DNA of 7,052 nucleotides from Litorimonas sp964490745 (GCA_964490745.1 CAZBDT010000122.1:1-7052), one strand, 5' to 3'; shown: positions 1 through 6,625, counted from the stretch's first letter. Program-made: numbers and translations. The notes: generated by a model from the letters alone, not told the origin.

Positions 1-818
1 CGCCCCTCACGCCAGTCTTCTTTGGCTTGTTCAATCCGCTCTTTCCGACTTGAGACGAAGTTCCAATCAATGTGCCGCCGTCCCAAATGTGCACCGCCTA
101 TAAACGCGAATTGCGTGTCTTCTTTAGCCGTCACTTTGGTGGCTCCCTCATTCAGGACGGACATGGCGAAGATCGGGGCAGTTTCGCCGTGAATATCCAA
201 CTCGCCTTTGACGACATAGATGCCGCGCTCCTCAGCCTGTGGCAGCTCTAGGCTCTGCCCGGCTTTTAAATCCGCTTCGAAATATATGTTCTCCGAGAAA
301 ATCTTCACCGGAGATGTCACGTCATAGGCACTGCCCATCATGACCCGCACTTTTATGCCATCCACATCCACTTGCGGGATATCAGAGGCCGGATGATGAT
401 AAAAGGCCGGGTCTATTTCCTCAAAGTCTTCGGGCAGCGCGTGCCAGAGTTGTAAGCCGTGCATTTTGTACCCAGTTGCACGAAGCTCATCACGCGTACG
501 CTCTGAATGAGTGATGCCCTTTCCCGCCACCATCAAATTAATACCGCCGGGTTCAATGGCGAGTGAATTACCCAAACTATCGCGGTGGTAAATCTCCCCT
601 TCAAAAAGATAGGTGACGGTCGCGAGATTAATATGCGGATGCGGGCGGACATTCATGCCCTCACCCGGGCCGAACTGGACGGGACCGAAATGATCGAAAA
701 ACACCCAAGGCCCGATAGAGCGTTGTTGGATATAGGGAAGCGCCCGACGGACTTCGAATTCGCCAATATCTTTCGCGCGTGGTTTTAAAACAGACTTGAT
801 TGCTGTAGTTTCGAACAT
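1..818 (-). CDS. Pirin family protein (3' end cut by window edge)
   Basis: Reading the minus strand from the ATG at 818-816 gives 272 uninterrupted codons that run off the left edge, so only a short C-terminal tail is missing. The protein begins MFETTAIKSVLKPRAKDIGE. It carries the pirin signature RPHPHINLATVTYLFEGE (residues 58-75), HRDSLG and GKGITHSERT (100-108). The C-terminal half has the usual WNFVSSRKERIEQAKEDWR. By alignment with human pirin, the four iron ligands are all present as H60, H62, H104 and E106. Pirins are bicupin, iron-binding cytoplasmic proteins. Some bacterial members have quercetin 2,3-dioxygenase activity and others act as redox-sensing regulators, so the substrate cannot be fixed here. 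A GGGA 9-12 nt upstream can serve as ribosome binding site. The gene is divergent from the GST gene with about 31 bp between starts. Family assignment is very secure; exact activity is not. Confidence 0.95.
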   Translation of the reverse strand, partial: MFETTAIKSVLKPRAKDIGEFEVRRALPYIQQRSIGPWVFFDHFGPVQFGPGEGMNVRPHPHINLATVTYLFEGEIYHRDSLGNSLAIEPGGINLMVAGKGITHSERTRDELRATGYKMHGLQLWHALPEDFEEIDPAFYHHPASDIPQVDVDGIKVRVMMGSAYDVTSPVKIFSENIYFEADLKAGQSLELPQAEERGIYVVKGELDIHGETAPIFAMSVLNEGATKVTAKEDTQFAFIGGAHLGRRHIDWNFVSSRKERIEQAKEDWREG

Positions 819-837
819 AATGTGGTCCCAACAGAAT

Positions 838-843
838 AAGGGA
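838..843 (+). promoter_or_regulatory. Ribosome binding site deciding the GST start
   Basis: AAGGGA lies six bases before the ATG at 850 and three before the ATG at 847. The spacing favours 850, or 847 as a near equivalent, over the in-frame TTG at 796. The 796 start would add 18 residues that match nothing in the GST fold and would overlap the divergent pirin start. Confidence 0.6.
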
Positions 844-849
844 TTAATG

Positions 850-1482
850 ATGATAAAACTCTATGATTGCACAACGGCCCCCAGCCCCCGTCGCACGCGC
901 ATGTTTCTGGCAGAGAAAGGCATAGAGTATGAGAATATTCAAGTCGATTTGACGAAAGGCGAGCAAATGGGCGAGGCTTTTCGTAAAATCAATCCGGGCT
1001 GCACCGTGCCCGCCATGGTCACAGAGGCCGGAGATGTCTTGACGGAAAATGCCGGGATCGCGGCCTATTTAGAGGCGCTCTATCCCGAGCCACCCCTCTT
1101 GGGCACAACACCGATGGAAAAGGCCGAAATCGCAACATGGAATTGGCGATGCGAGATGGGCGGCCTGATGTCTGCGGCAGAGGCGCTGCGTAATAGCAGT
1201 CCCGCGATGAAAGACCGTGCGCTGCCGGGGCCGAAGAATATTCCGCAAATTCCTGAACTCGCCGAGCGCGGTGTGATGAAACTCGGATGGTTTTTCAAGA
1301 CGTTGAACAGACAACTTAGCGCAAATGAATATGTCGCGGGCGGCAATTATTCAGTTGCAGATATAACGGCAACCGTCGTTGTTGATTTTGGCCGTTGGGT
1401 GAAGGTCACACCGAAAGAGGACCAAACCGCGCTGCTCGCCTGGCACGCCCGCATGAAAGAGCGTCCAAGTTATAAGGCCTAG
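850..1482 (+). CDS. Glutathione S-transferase family protein
   Basis: The 210-residue product is the usual length for a cytosolic GST. The N-terminal thioredoxin-like domain (about residues 1-80) begins MIKLYDCTTAPSPRRTRMFL. It has the cis-proline motif TVPAM (P54) and the glutathione gamma-glutamyl contact region LTENAGIAAYLE, where E66 is followed by N67 instead of the usual serine. The all-helical C-terminal domain contains the N-capping box SVAD (168-171) that nucleates folding in GSTs. Family members conjugate glutathione to electrophiles or act as glutathione-dependent peroxidases or isomerases; the substrate is not evident. An immediately preceding in-frame ATG at 847 is nearly as good a start. 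The gene is divergent from pirin and convergent with the amidohydrolase gene, overlapping that stop by 4 bp. The pairing with pirin suggests, by inference only, a stress or detoxification role. Confidence 0.93.
   Translation: MIKLYDCTTAPSPRRTRMFLAEKGIEYENIQVDLTKGEQMGEAFRKINPGCTVPAMVTEAGDVLTENAGIAAYLEALYPEPPLLGTTPMEKAEIATWNWRCEMGGLMSAAEALRNSSPAMKDRALPGPKNIPQIPELAERGVMKLGWFFKTLNRQLSANEYVAGGNYSVADITATVVVDFGRWVKVTPKEDQTALLAWHARMKERPSYKA
1479..1482. other. Shared palindromic stop codon (CTAG)
   Basis: The four bases CTAG are their own reverse complement. Plus-strand bases 1480-1482 read TAG and end the GST gene. The reverse complement of 1479-1481 reads TAG and ends the amidohydrolase gene. No space is left for a terminator between the convergent genes. 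Confidence 0.95.
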
Positions 1483-3155
1483 TCGTTGTTGGCGACGAGT
1501 TTTCCATCCACCCATGTCATAGTGACGTTGATGTCTTTGAGCGCGGAAGGTGGAACTCGCATCGGGTCTTGGTCCAAGACAACAAAATCGGCGCGTTTTC
1601 CAATGGCGAGTGAGCCGATATCATCCTCTTGGAACGCGCCATAAGCATTGGTAACGGTCATGGCTTTCAGCGCCTCGTCGACGCTGAGCGCCTGATCCGC
1701 ATACCAGCCACCTTCGGGTGTACCGTCCAATTTTTGCCGCGTGACGGCAAAATAGAGCGTCTCCATCGGCGTCCAAGGCTCACCCGGTAAGTCAGAATTG
1801 AGCATGAGGCCTGCGCCTGCACCTGCGCCGAGAATACGCTGCCACGCATAGGCGTGTTTAATCCGTTCCGGTCCAATGCGGGCTTCGGCCCATGCGCTGT
1901 CACCTACGGCATGGGAAGATTGAACTGAGGATAGCACGCCCAGTTTGGCCGCACGCGCATAATAGTCCGGCAAAACGACCTGCGCATGCTCAATCCGCCA
2001 ACGTGCGTCTGTGCGTCCGTATAAAGCGGTCTCGTAAATCTCCAATGTGCGATTATTGCCTTCATCCCCAATGGCATGGACGGCCATTTGATAGCCTGTC
2101 TCGGCCGCTTGGTTGGCGAGTATTTGCAAATTTTCGGGAGAGATACGCTCCGTCGGTCGCGCCGCATTAGGTTGATCGGCATAAGGCGCGGCCAATAGCG
2201 CAGTGCGTGACCCGAGGGAGCCGTCATAGAAGACCTTGATACCCCGAATATCGAGCCAATCATCCGGATCATCCGCGATACCCGTTGTGAACCAATCCTC
2301 CATGAGGTCGGTGTTATTTCCATCTAAGAGCCCATTAACGCGAATAGGCAGTTCATCTCTTGCAGCCAAGGCTTGGAATGCTTTGACATCCTCCGGCGTC
2401 ATGCCCGCCTCGTGGATGGACGTCACGCCCGCCTGCGCCATCTCCGTCAGGCCCGCCAGGATAGCCTCTTCCAATTTAGCCTGACTCGGCTTCGGGATAT
2501 ATTGATCAACGAGATCCTGTGCGAGGGTCAGCATAACCCCCGTTGGCGATCCGTCTTCCCGGCGCAAAATATCTCCAACTTCCGGGTCGGGCGTATTTGC
2601 AGTGATGCCTGAGACCTCTAACGCTTTTCCATTATAAAACCCGCCAAAGCCGTGAAGACTTTCAAGGGCGACAGGGTTGTTCGGGAAGGATTCATCTAAT
2701 GCCGCACGGTCCGGATAGCCACGTGAAGCAAATTCGCCTTCGTCCCAGCCTTGCCCAATCAACCACTCACCCGGCGCGGGGTTTGGAAAACGGAGTTTGA
2801 GTCGCCTGACGATCTCCCCAACGGTTTCCACACCGACGAGATTGGCCTTGATCCTGTCCATCCCCAGCTCGCGCACATGGACGTGACTATCAATAAAACC
2901 CGGAAGAATGGTTTGGCCGGAAAGATCGATTATGCGCGCTGTGGCTAGTTCATCAAACGCCAGATTATTTCCAATTTTCATAATGCGTCCGTCTTTAATC
3001 ACCATAGCTTTGGCAATAGGCTGGGCCGGGTTCTGGGTGAGGATATTTCCTTTAACAAGGACAACCGGATTTTCAGGCGCTACGGGCGCGGTGCTTTCGC
3101 TGCAGGAAATGAGGCCAAGTGAAAGACCCGTAAAAACTAAAAATCGCTTAAACAT
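1479..3155 (-). CDS. YtcJ-type amidohydrolase, predicted lipoprotein
   Basis: This 558-residue protein has a short basic start, a hydrophobic stretch and a lipobox LISC with C18 as lipidation site. The residue after Cys is Ser, so outer-membrane sorting is expected rather than inner-membrane retention. The mature part is a full-length metal-dependent hydrolase of the amidohydrolase_3/YtcJ group. It has the first metal motif GFIDSHVHV (H91, H93), K307 in IKVFYDGSLGSRTA (candidate bridging lysine), H360 in MAVHAIGDEG, H390 in RIEHAQ and D455 in LNSDLPGEPWTP. The C-terminal beta-sandwich strand ends GKRADFVVLDQDPMRVPP. YtcJ relatives hydrolyse N-substituted amides or formamides, but substrates are mostly unknown. 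The start at 3155 is preceded by AAAGGTGG, an acceptable ribosome binding site. Most relatives I know are either cytoplasmic or exported by a signal peptide, so envelope location is plausible. Fold assignment is secure; the substrate is not. Confidence 0.94.
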   Translation of the reverse strand: MFKRFLVFTGLSLGLISCSESTAPVAPENPVVLVKGNILTQNPAQPIAKAMVIKDGRIMKIGNNLAFDELATARIIDLSGQTILPGFIDSHVHVRELGMDRIKANLVGVETVGEIVRRLKLRFPNPAPGEWLIGQGWDEGEFASRGYPDRAALDESFPNNPVALESLHGFGGFYNGKALEVSGITANTPDPEVGDILRREDGSPTGVMLTLAQDLVDQYIPKPSQAKLEEAILAGLTEMAQAGVTSIHEAGMTPEDVKAFQALAARDELPIRVNGLLDGNNTDLMEDWFTTGIADDPDDWLDIRGIKVFYDGSLGSRTALLAAPYADQPNAARPTERISPENLQILANQAAETGYQMAVHAIGDEGNNRTLEIYETALYGRTDARWRIEHAQVVLPDYYARAAKLGVLSSVQSSHAVGDSAWAEARIGPERIKHAYAWQRILGAGAGAGLMLNSDLPGEPWTPMETLYFAVTRQKLDGTPEGGWYADQALSVDEALKAMTVTNAYGAFQEDDIGSLAIGKRADFVVLDQDPMRVPPSALKDINVTMTWVDGKLVANND

Positions 3156-3241
3156 CGCTCACCACCACCTTTAAAGGATTGAATGCGTACTATGCAGACA
3201 CATTATAGCTTTGAAAACGGCTTTTATGCTAACAAAATTGC
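3156..3241. promoter_or_regulatory. Divergent promoter region between amidohydrolase and COQ4-like genes
   Basis: This 86-bp gap must contain signals for both directions. On the minus strand, 3207-3202 reads TATAAT, a perfect -10 hexamer 46 bases before the amidohydrolase ATG, but no good -35 sits 16-18 bases upstream. On the plus strand, TTGAAT (3179-3184) and TTATAG (3203-3208), 18 bases apart, form a candidate sigma-70-type promoter for the three-gene run. The two -10 elements occupy nearly the same bases. Assignment is by eye only, and alphaproteobacterial promoters are often degenerate. Confidence 0.35.
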
Positions 3242-4030
3242 ATGACCAAGGCACCACATTCCATAAAGTCATTCGAAAAACGTCGGCGACGCCCTCTGAA
3301 GGCGTTCAAACACTTCCGAAAGCTCATTGCGAATAAGGAAGATACGACTCAAGTCTTCTATGTCATTGAAGCGCTGAACGGAAATAGTTTTCAAAAGCGA
3401 TTTGTGAAATTTGCCAATTCAGAAAAAGGGCAGAAACGTCTGAAAGAAAACCGTTATCTGCCGAAAATTCTGGATAATCACGATTGGCTGCGAACTTTGC
3501 CTGAGGGCAGTTTTGGGCGCGCTTATCTCGATTTTATGACGTCAGAAGGCCTGACGGCACAAGGGTTGGTTGATGAGTATGATCGCTCCAACATTAATCG
3601 TGACTTTGGCCACCCTGAAATGAATATTTATGGTGACCGCTCTCGCGATACGCATGACATGCTGCATGTGCTGACAGGGTTTGGTCGGGATGCGCTGGGG
3701 GAAGCCTCTGTCTTAGGATTCAGCTACGCCCAACATGGCGGGTTGGGCATTTTGTTCATCGCTTATGGCGCAGCACTTGAAGTCCGCAAAACTGCTCCTA
3801 AGGGCGCGCCCGTTTTGAAATCAATCCATGAAGCGCGTAAGATTGGGAAGGCCGCGCAAGATATTGTCTATGAGGACATAATGGAACTTCTGCCACTCCC
3901 GTTAGATGTCGTTCGCGAAAAACTGGGAATTACGCTTCTGCCCACACATTATCACGCCGTGCACGCCAAAATGCGTGAAAATGGTATTAATCCATATGAC
4001 GTGATTGGAGCAGATCCTGTCGCGGCCTAG
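3242..4030 (+). CDS. COQ4-family (ubiquinone biosynthesis) protein
   Basis: The 262-residue protein carries the COQ4 hallmark HDxxHx11E exactly: H138-D139, H142 and E154 within DTHDMLHVLTGFGRDALGE. This motif binds a divalent metal in the family. COQ4 proteins are needed for coenzyme Q synthesis in eukaryotes, where they take part in oxidative decarboxylation of the ring at C1 and help organise the biosynthetic complex. Bacterial homologues, including alphaproteobacterial ones, are less studied. The N-terminus is strongly basic (RRRR at 14-17, then several lysines), and there is no signal peptide or membrane segment, so a peripheral membrane association is possible. I see no clear ribosome binding site before the ATG at 3242, and no other in-frame ATG occurs until residue 99. 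The gene is first of a likely three-gene run, 36 bp before the desaturase. No other ubi/coq gene is visible, so a quinone role rests on the family alone. Confidence 0.88.
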   Translation: MTKAPHSIKSFEKRRRRPLKAFKHFRKLIANKEDTTQVFYVIEALNGNSFQKRFVKFANSEKGQKRLKENRYLPKILDNHDWLRTLPEGSFGRAYLDFMTSEGLTAQGLVDEYDRSNINRDFGHPEMNIYGDRSRDTHDMLHVLTGFGRDALGEASVLGFSYAQHGGLGILFIAYGAALEVRKTAPKGAPVLKSIHEARKIGKAAQDIVYEDIMELLPLPLDVVREKLGITLLPTHYHAVHAKMRENGINPYDVIGADPVAA

Positions 4031-4066
4031 GGGCATTGACAAAACCACCTCTCCTCGCCCATTCCA

Positions 4067-4981
4067 TTGGGTGTGACCTCTAACATCGAATATATCCCGA
4101 AGGCAGAGCTTCGCCAATTGGCGCAGCGGTCCGATCTATGGGGGGCTTGGCTAGTCCTTCATGCATGGGGTGTGATTGCTTTATCGGTGACGGCCTACAT
4201 CCTGTTTCCAAATGCATGGGTTTTTGCGGCAGCTTTTCTAATCATTGGGTCGCGCCAACACGGTCTCTCAATTCTCGCCCATGATACAGCGCATGGTGTT
4301 TTGTTTGAGAACAAAGCCTTAAATGAATGGGTCGGGAAGTATCTCCTCGCTGCGCCTTATGGCGGCGACATGATTGCCTATCGTCATTACCATTTGAAAC
4401 ATCATCGATATGCGCAATCGGAAAATGACCCGGACCTGCCACTCTCAGCAAAATTCCCGACAACAAAAAAGAGCCTGTTCCGCAAATTTCTGCGCGATAT
4501 CACAGGGCTTACGTTTCTACGCGTCCAATTAGCCAAATATCAAATGAAGCGAAGCGGAAACCGCGTCCCCGGAACAGATGCGTTTGACAGCAATTCCAGA
4601 TTGCCTTTTTGGATATCCAACGCCCTGATCTTTAGCGTCTTCATCCTGATCGACCATCCTTGGCTTTATCTAACGCTTTGGTTGTTACCGCTCTGGACGT
4701 GGTTCTGGGCTTGTTTGCGGCTTCGAAATATTGCCGAACATGGCATGACAACGACGGACGACAATCCCCTCACTCATGCCCGAACGACACACGCCAATGT
4801 GATAGAACGCATCCTTTTCGCGCCCTATTGGGTCAATTATCACGTTGAACATCACGCTTACATGTTTGTGCCTTGCTATCGATTAAAAGCTCTGCACAAA
4901 GCTATGATCAAAGCCGGGCATGGTCCGGATATGGAAATACAAAAAGATTATGGGGTAATTTTGAAACTTGCCTCAGCTTAG
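4067..4981 (+). CDS. Membrane fatty-acid desaturase family protein
   Basis: The product (304 residues from the TTG at 4067) has the three histidine boxes of the membrane di-iron desaturase/hydroxylase superfamily: HDTAH (H72, H76), HLKHH (H109, H112, H113) and HVEHH (H259, H262, H263), plus NIAEHG (H225). Hydrophobic segments at about 27-62 and 183-216 fit two membrane hairpins that place the boxes on the cytoplasmic face. The family introduces double bonds or hydroxyl groups into acyl chains, sphingoid bases or carotenoids using O2; the exact substrate is not evident. The start is uncertain. No ATG exists between the upstream in-frame stop at 4037 and residue 102, so TTG at 4067 or GTG at 4073 must be used, and the preceding bases are CT-rich with no ribosome binding site. 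The gene follows the COQ4-like gene by 36 bp and precedes the peptidase by 18 bp, suggesting one transcript. Confidence 0.92.
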   Translation: MGVTSNIEYIPKAELRQLAQRSDLWGAWLVLHAWGVIALSVTAYILFPNAWVFAAAFLIIGSRQHGLSILAHDTAHGVLFENKALNEWVGKYLLAAPYGGDMIAYRHYHLKHHRYAQSENDPDLPLSAKFPTTKKSLFRKFLRDITGLTFLRVQLAKYQMKRSGNRVPGTDAFDSNSRLPFWISNALIFSVFILIDHPWLYLTLWLLPLWTWFWACLRLRNIAEHGMTTTDDNPLTHARTTHANVIERILFAPYWVNYHVEHHAYMFVPCYRLKALHKAMIKAGHGPDMEIQKDYGVILKLASA

Positions 4982-4999
4982 ATAAGTTTAAGGGTTCTT

Positions 5000-6364
5000 A
5001 TGAAACGTGTTACTCTGGCTGCGGCCCTCTTGATTTCGGCATGTTCGGCACAGGCCCAGAATAGTTCATATGGCCCACCCTCTGAGGTCCAAGACCTCTA
5101 CGATATCGCCACAGAACCCTCAGCAGACCGTATCCGCGCCGACATCCAAACCCTCGTCGATTTCGGCACGCGCCATACGCTTTCTGAGACACAAAGCGAA
5201 ACACGCGGCATTGGCGCGGCCCGACGTTGGATTTTTGAAGAATTTGAAAAAATCTCAGCTGAATGTGGCGGTTGCCTGGAAGTCTTCTACGTCTCTGACA
5301 CGATTAGCGGGGAGCGCCGCATTCCAAACCCAACAGATGTCGTCTCAGTCCTTGCTATTCAGCGCGGAACAATTGACCCGAACCGCTTTGTCATGATGAG
5401 CGGTGATATAGACAGCCGTGTGACGGACCCGCTAAACGGCACAGATGACAGTCCCGGGGCGAATGATAATGCCTCCGGTATGGCGGGCACGATTGAGGCT
5501 GCGCGCATTCTGTCCAAGCGCAAATATGCAGGCAGCATCATCTACGCTGGACTATCCGGAGAAGAACAAGGGCTTTTTGGCGGCGAGATCGTCGCGGCCC
5601 ATGCGCTAAATGAGGGGTGGGAGATTAAGGGTGTCCTCAATAATGATATGATCTCCAACATCGCAGGCATTGATGGTGTGATTAATAACTCCACCGTCCG
5701 TGTTTTCTCGGAAGGTACGCGCGCCAATGAAACCGAAGAAGAGGCGCGCCGCCGCCGCTTTACAGGCGGAGAAGTTGATAGCCCGTCGCGTAATCTCGCA
5801 CGTTATGTCAAAGCCCAAGGCGATCAATATCTGACCAATCTGGACATCATGATGGTTTACCGCCTGGACCGCTTCGCACGCGGAGGCCATCACCGACCCT
5901 TTAATCAAGCCGGCATTCCGGGCGTGCGTATCATGGAAACGCATGAGCACTATGACCGCCAGCATCAGGATTTGCGCACGGAAGACGGCGTGGTCTATGG
6001 CGACACAATGGAGGGCGTAGATGCCAATTATGCGGCAAAGCTGACTGCTCTGAATGCCGTCACGCTCGCGGGCATGGCAGGCGCGCCGCCCTTCCCGGCC
6101 AATGTTGAAGCCTCAGGCGCGGTTGAACCATCTGCGCAACTGTCTTGGGATACGCCTGAAAATTCAGATAATCTTGCGGGCTATCGCGTGCATTGGCGTC
6201 TGACGACGGCACCGGAATGGACGCACTCGCGTTTCGTTGGAAAGGTCAATGAATGGATCTTTGAGAACCTTGTTATCGACAACTACTTTTTTGGTGTGAG
6301 CGCGGTTGCGAAAGACGGCAGTGAAACGCCCGTGGTGTTTCCGGGGGCTGCGGGACGGTTTTAG
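5000..6364 (+). CDS. Exported M28-family metallopeptidase with C-terminal FnIII-like domain
   Basis: The 454-residue protein starts MKRVTLAAALLISACSAQAQ. This is either a lipoprotein signal (ISAC, C15) or a signal-peptidase I site after SAQA. Residues about 40-360 form an M28 peptidase domain: GDIDS (136-139), PGANDNASG (bridging D156), SGEEQGLFGG (catalytic base E188, zinc ligand E189), LNNDMI (D216) and a His-rich segment METHEHYDRQHQD (H315, H317, H322) for the last ligand. The first zinc ligand, normally His in the HxDS motif, is Asp (D136) here. Residues about 365-450 look like a fibronectin type III domain (AQLSWDTPENSDNLAGYRVHW, then FFGVSAVAKDG). M28 members are mainly aminopeptidases or carboxypeptidases of the periplasm or outer surface. 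AAGGG five bases before the ATG at 5000 is the ribosome binding site. The gene ends the three-gene run and is followed within 20 bp by a palindrome. Confidence 0.92.
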   Translation: MKRVTLAAALLISACSAQAQNSSYGPPSEVQDLYDIATEPSADRIRADIQTLVDFGTRHTLSETQSETRGIGAARRWIFEEFEKISAECGGCLEVFYVSDTISGERRIPNPTDVVSVLAIQRGTIDPNRFVMMSGDIDSRVTDPLNGTDDSPGANDNASGMAGTIEAARILSKRKYAGSIIYAGLSGEEQGLFGGEIVAAHALNEGWEIKGVLNNDMISNIAGIDGVINNSTVRVFSEGTRANETEEEARRRRFTGGEVDSPSRNLARYVKAQGDQYLTNLDIMMVYRLDRFARGGHHRPFNQAGIPGVRIMETHEHYDRQHQDLRTEDGVVYGDTMEGVDANYAAKLTALNAVTLAGMAGAPPFPANVEASGAVEPSAQLSWDTPENSDNLAGYRVHWRLTTAPEWTHSRFVGKVNEWIFENLVIDNYFFGVSAVAKDGSETPVVFPGAAGRF

Positions 6365-6379
6365 AGAGCTCATTTTTCC

Positions 6380-6409
6380 CGTCATTACCGGGCTCGTCCC
6401 GGTAATCCA
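6380..6409. repeat. REP-like palindromic element
   Basis: A perfect 9-bp inverted repeat (ATTACCGGG at 6384-6392, CCCGGTAAT at 6398-6406) encloses the 5-base loop CTCGT, with CGTC before and CCA after. The consensus form, CGTCATT-CCGGG-CTTGT-CCCGG-AATCCA, is a dispersed intergenic palindrome I know from many alphaproteobacterial genomes. It lies 15 bp after the peptidase stop. No T-run follows on either strand, so it is not a classical intrinsic terminator, but it may stabilise the 3' end of the transcript. Only one copy is in the window, so repetitiveness is from memory. Confidence 0.6.
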
Positions 6410-6487
6410 TATGTAACTAAACTCGGCTAATTCAGGAGTACCGCTTCAAGGGCGGCGACAACACAATATTTATAATTTTATATTTAC

Positions 6488-6514
6488 AAAAAACCGAACC
6501 GCATAGCAGTTCGG
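6488..6514 (-). terminator. Candidate intrinsic terminator, minus strand
   Basis: Read on the minus strand, the stem CCGAAC (6514-6509) and GTTCGG (6499-6494) with a 9-base loop is followed directly by six T (6493-6488) and further AT-rich sequence. This is the shape of a rho-independent terminator. Read on the plus strand the A-run precedes the hairpin, so it would not terminate that way. No minus-strand gene has been identified that would need it. The stem is only 6 bp. Confidence 0.45.
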
Positions 6515-6523
6515 CGCTACACT

Positions 6524-6548
6524 GCAATCGCCCGAGTTGGGCGATTGC
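6524..6548. repeat. Perfect 10-bp inverted repeat (hairpin)
   Basis: GCAATCGCCC (6524-6533), the loop GAGTT, then GGGCGATTGC (6539-6548) give a strong stem-loop on either strand. It abuts a second hairpin at 6549-6563 (GGGCG, loop TTTCG, CGCCC). That hairpin overlaps an alternative 7-bp pairing, TTTCGCG (6554-6560) with CGCGAAA (6570-6576). A further perfect 6-bp hairpin, GCATGA/TCATGC, spans 6579-6596. Confidence 0.7.
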
Positions 6549-6621
6549 GGGCGTTTCGCGCCCCTCTCACGCGAAAAGGCATGATTTGCCTCATGCGTTG
6601 GTTCATACATCTTCCAAATCC

Positions 6622-6625
6622 GGAG
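6622..6625 (+). promoter_or_regulatory. Ribosome binding site of the PD40 gene
   Basis: GGAG lies seven bases before the ATG at 6633. This is optimal spacing and supports that start. It is also followed at once by a well-formed signal peptide. Confidence 0.7.

Noticed and set aside
585..788. Plus-strand 67-codon open frame opposite the pirin gene
   Set aside because: It is antisense to the most conserved part of pirin, including the metal-binding motif, so it is a shadow.
796..849. Upstream TTG start for the GST at 796
   Set aside because: It would add 18 residues absent from the GST fold and overlap the pirin start codon. The AAGGGA before 847/850 supports the shorter form.
1482..1503. Weak hairpin GTCG/CGAC followed by GAGTTTT just past the GST stop
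   Set aside because: Only four base pairs and four T interrupted by GAG, too weak to call a terminator. It also lies inside the amidohydrolase coding sequence.
1904..2323. Minus-strand 139-codon open frame inside the amidohydrolase gene
   Set aside because: It overlaps the strongly supported amidohydrolase frame on the same strand and its translation has no family features, so it is a shadow frame.
5606..5965. Minus-strand 119-codon open frame opposite the M28 peptidase
   Set aside because: It is antisense to conserved catalytic motifs of the peptidase and has no recognisable domain or ribosome binding site.
6536..6542. GTTGGGC resembling an integron attC core site
   Set aside because: No matching RYYYAAC partner at attC spacing, no integrase and no cassette arrangement. 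The bases are explained by the perfect hairpin.
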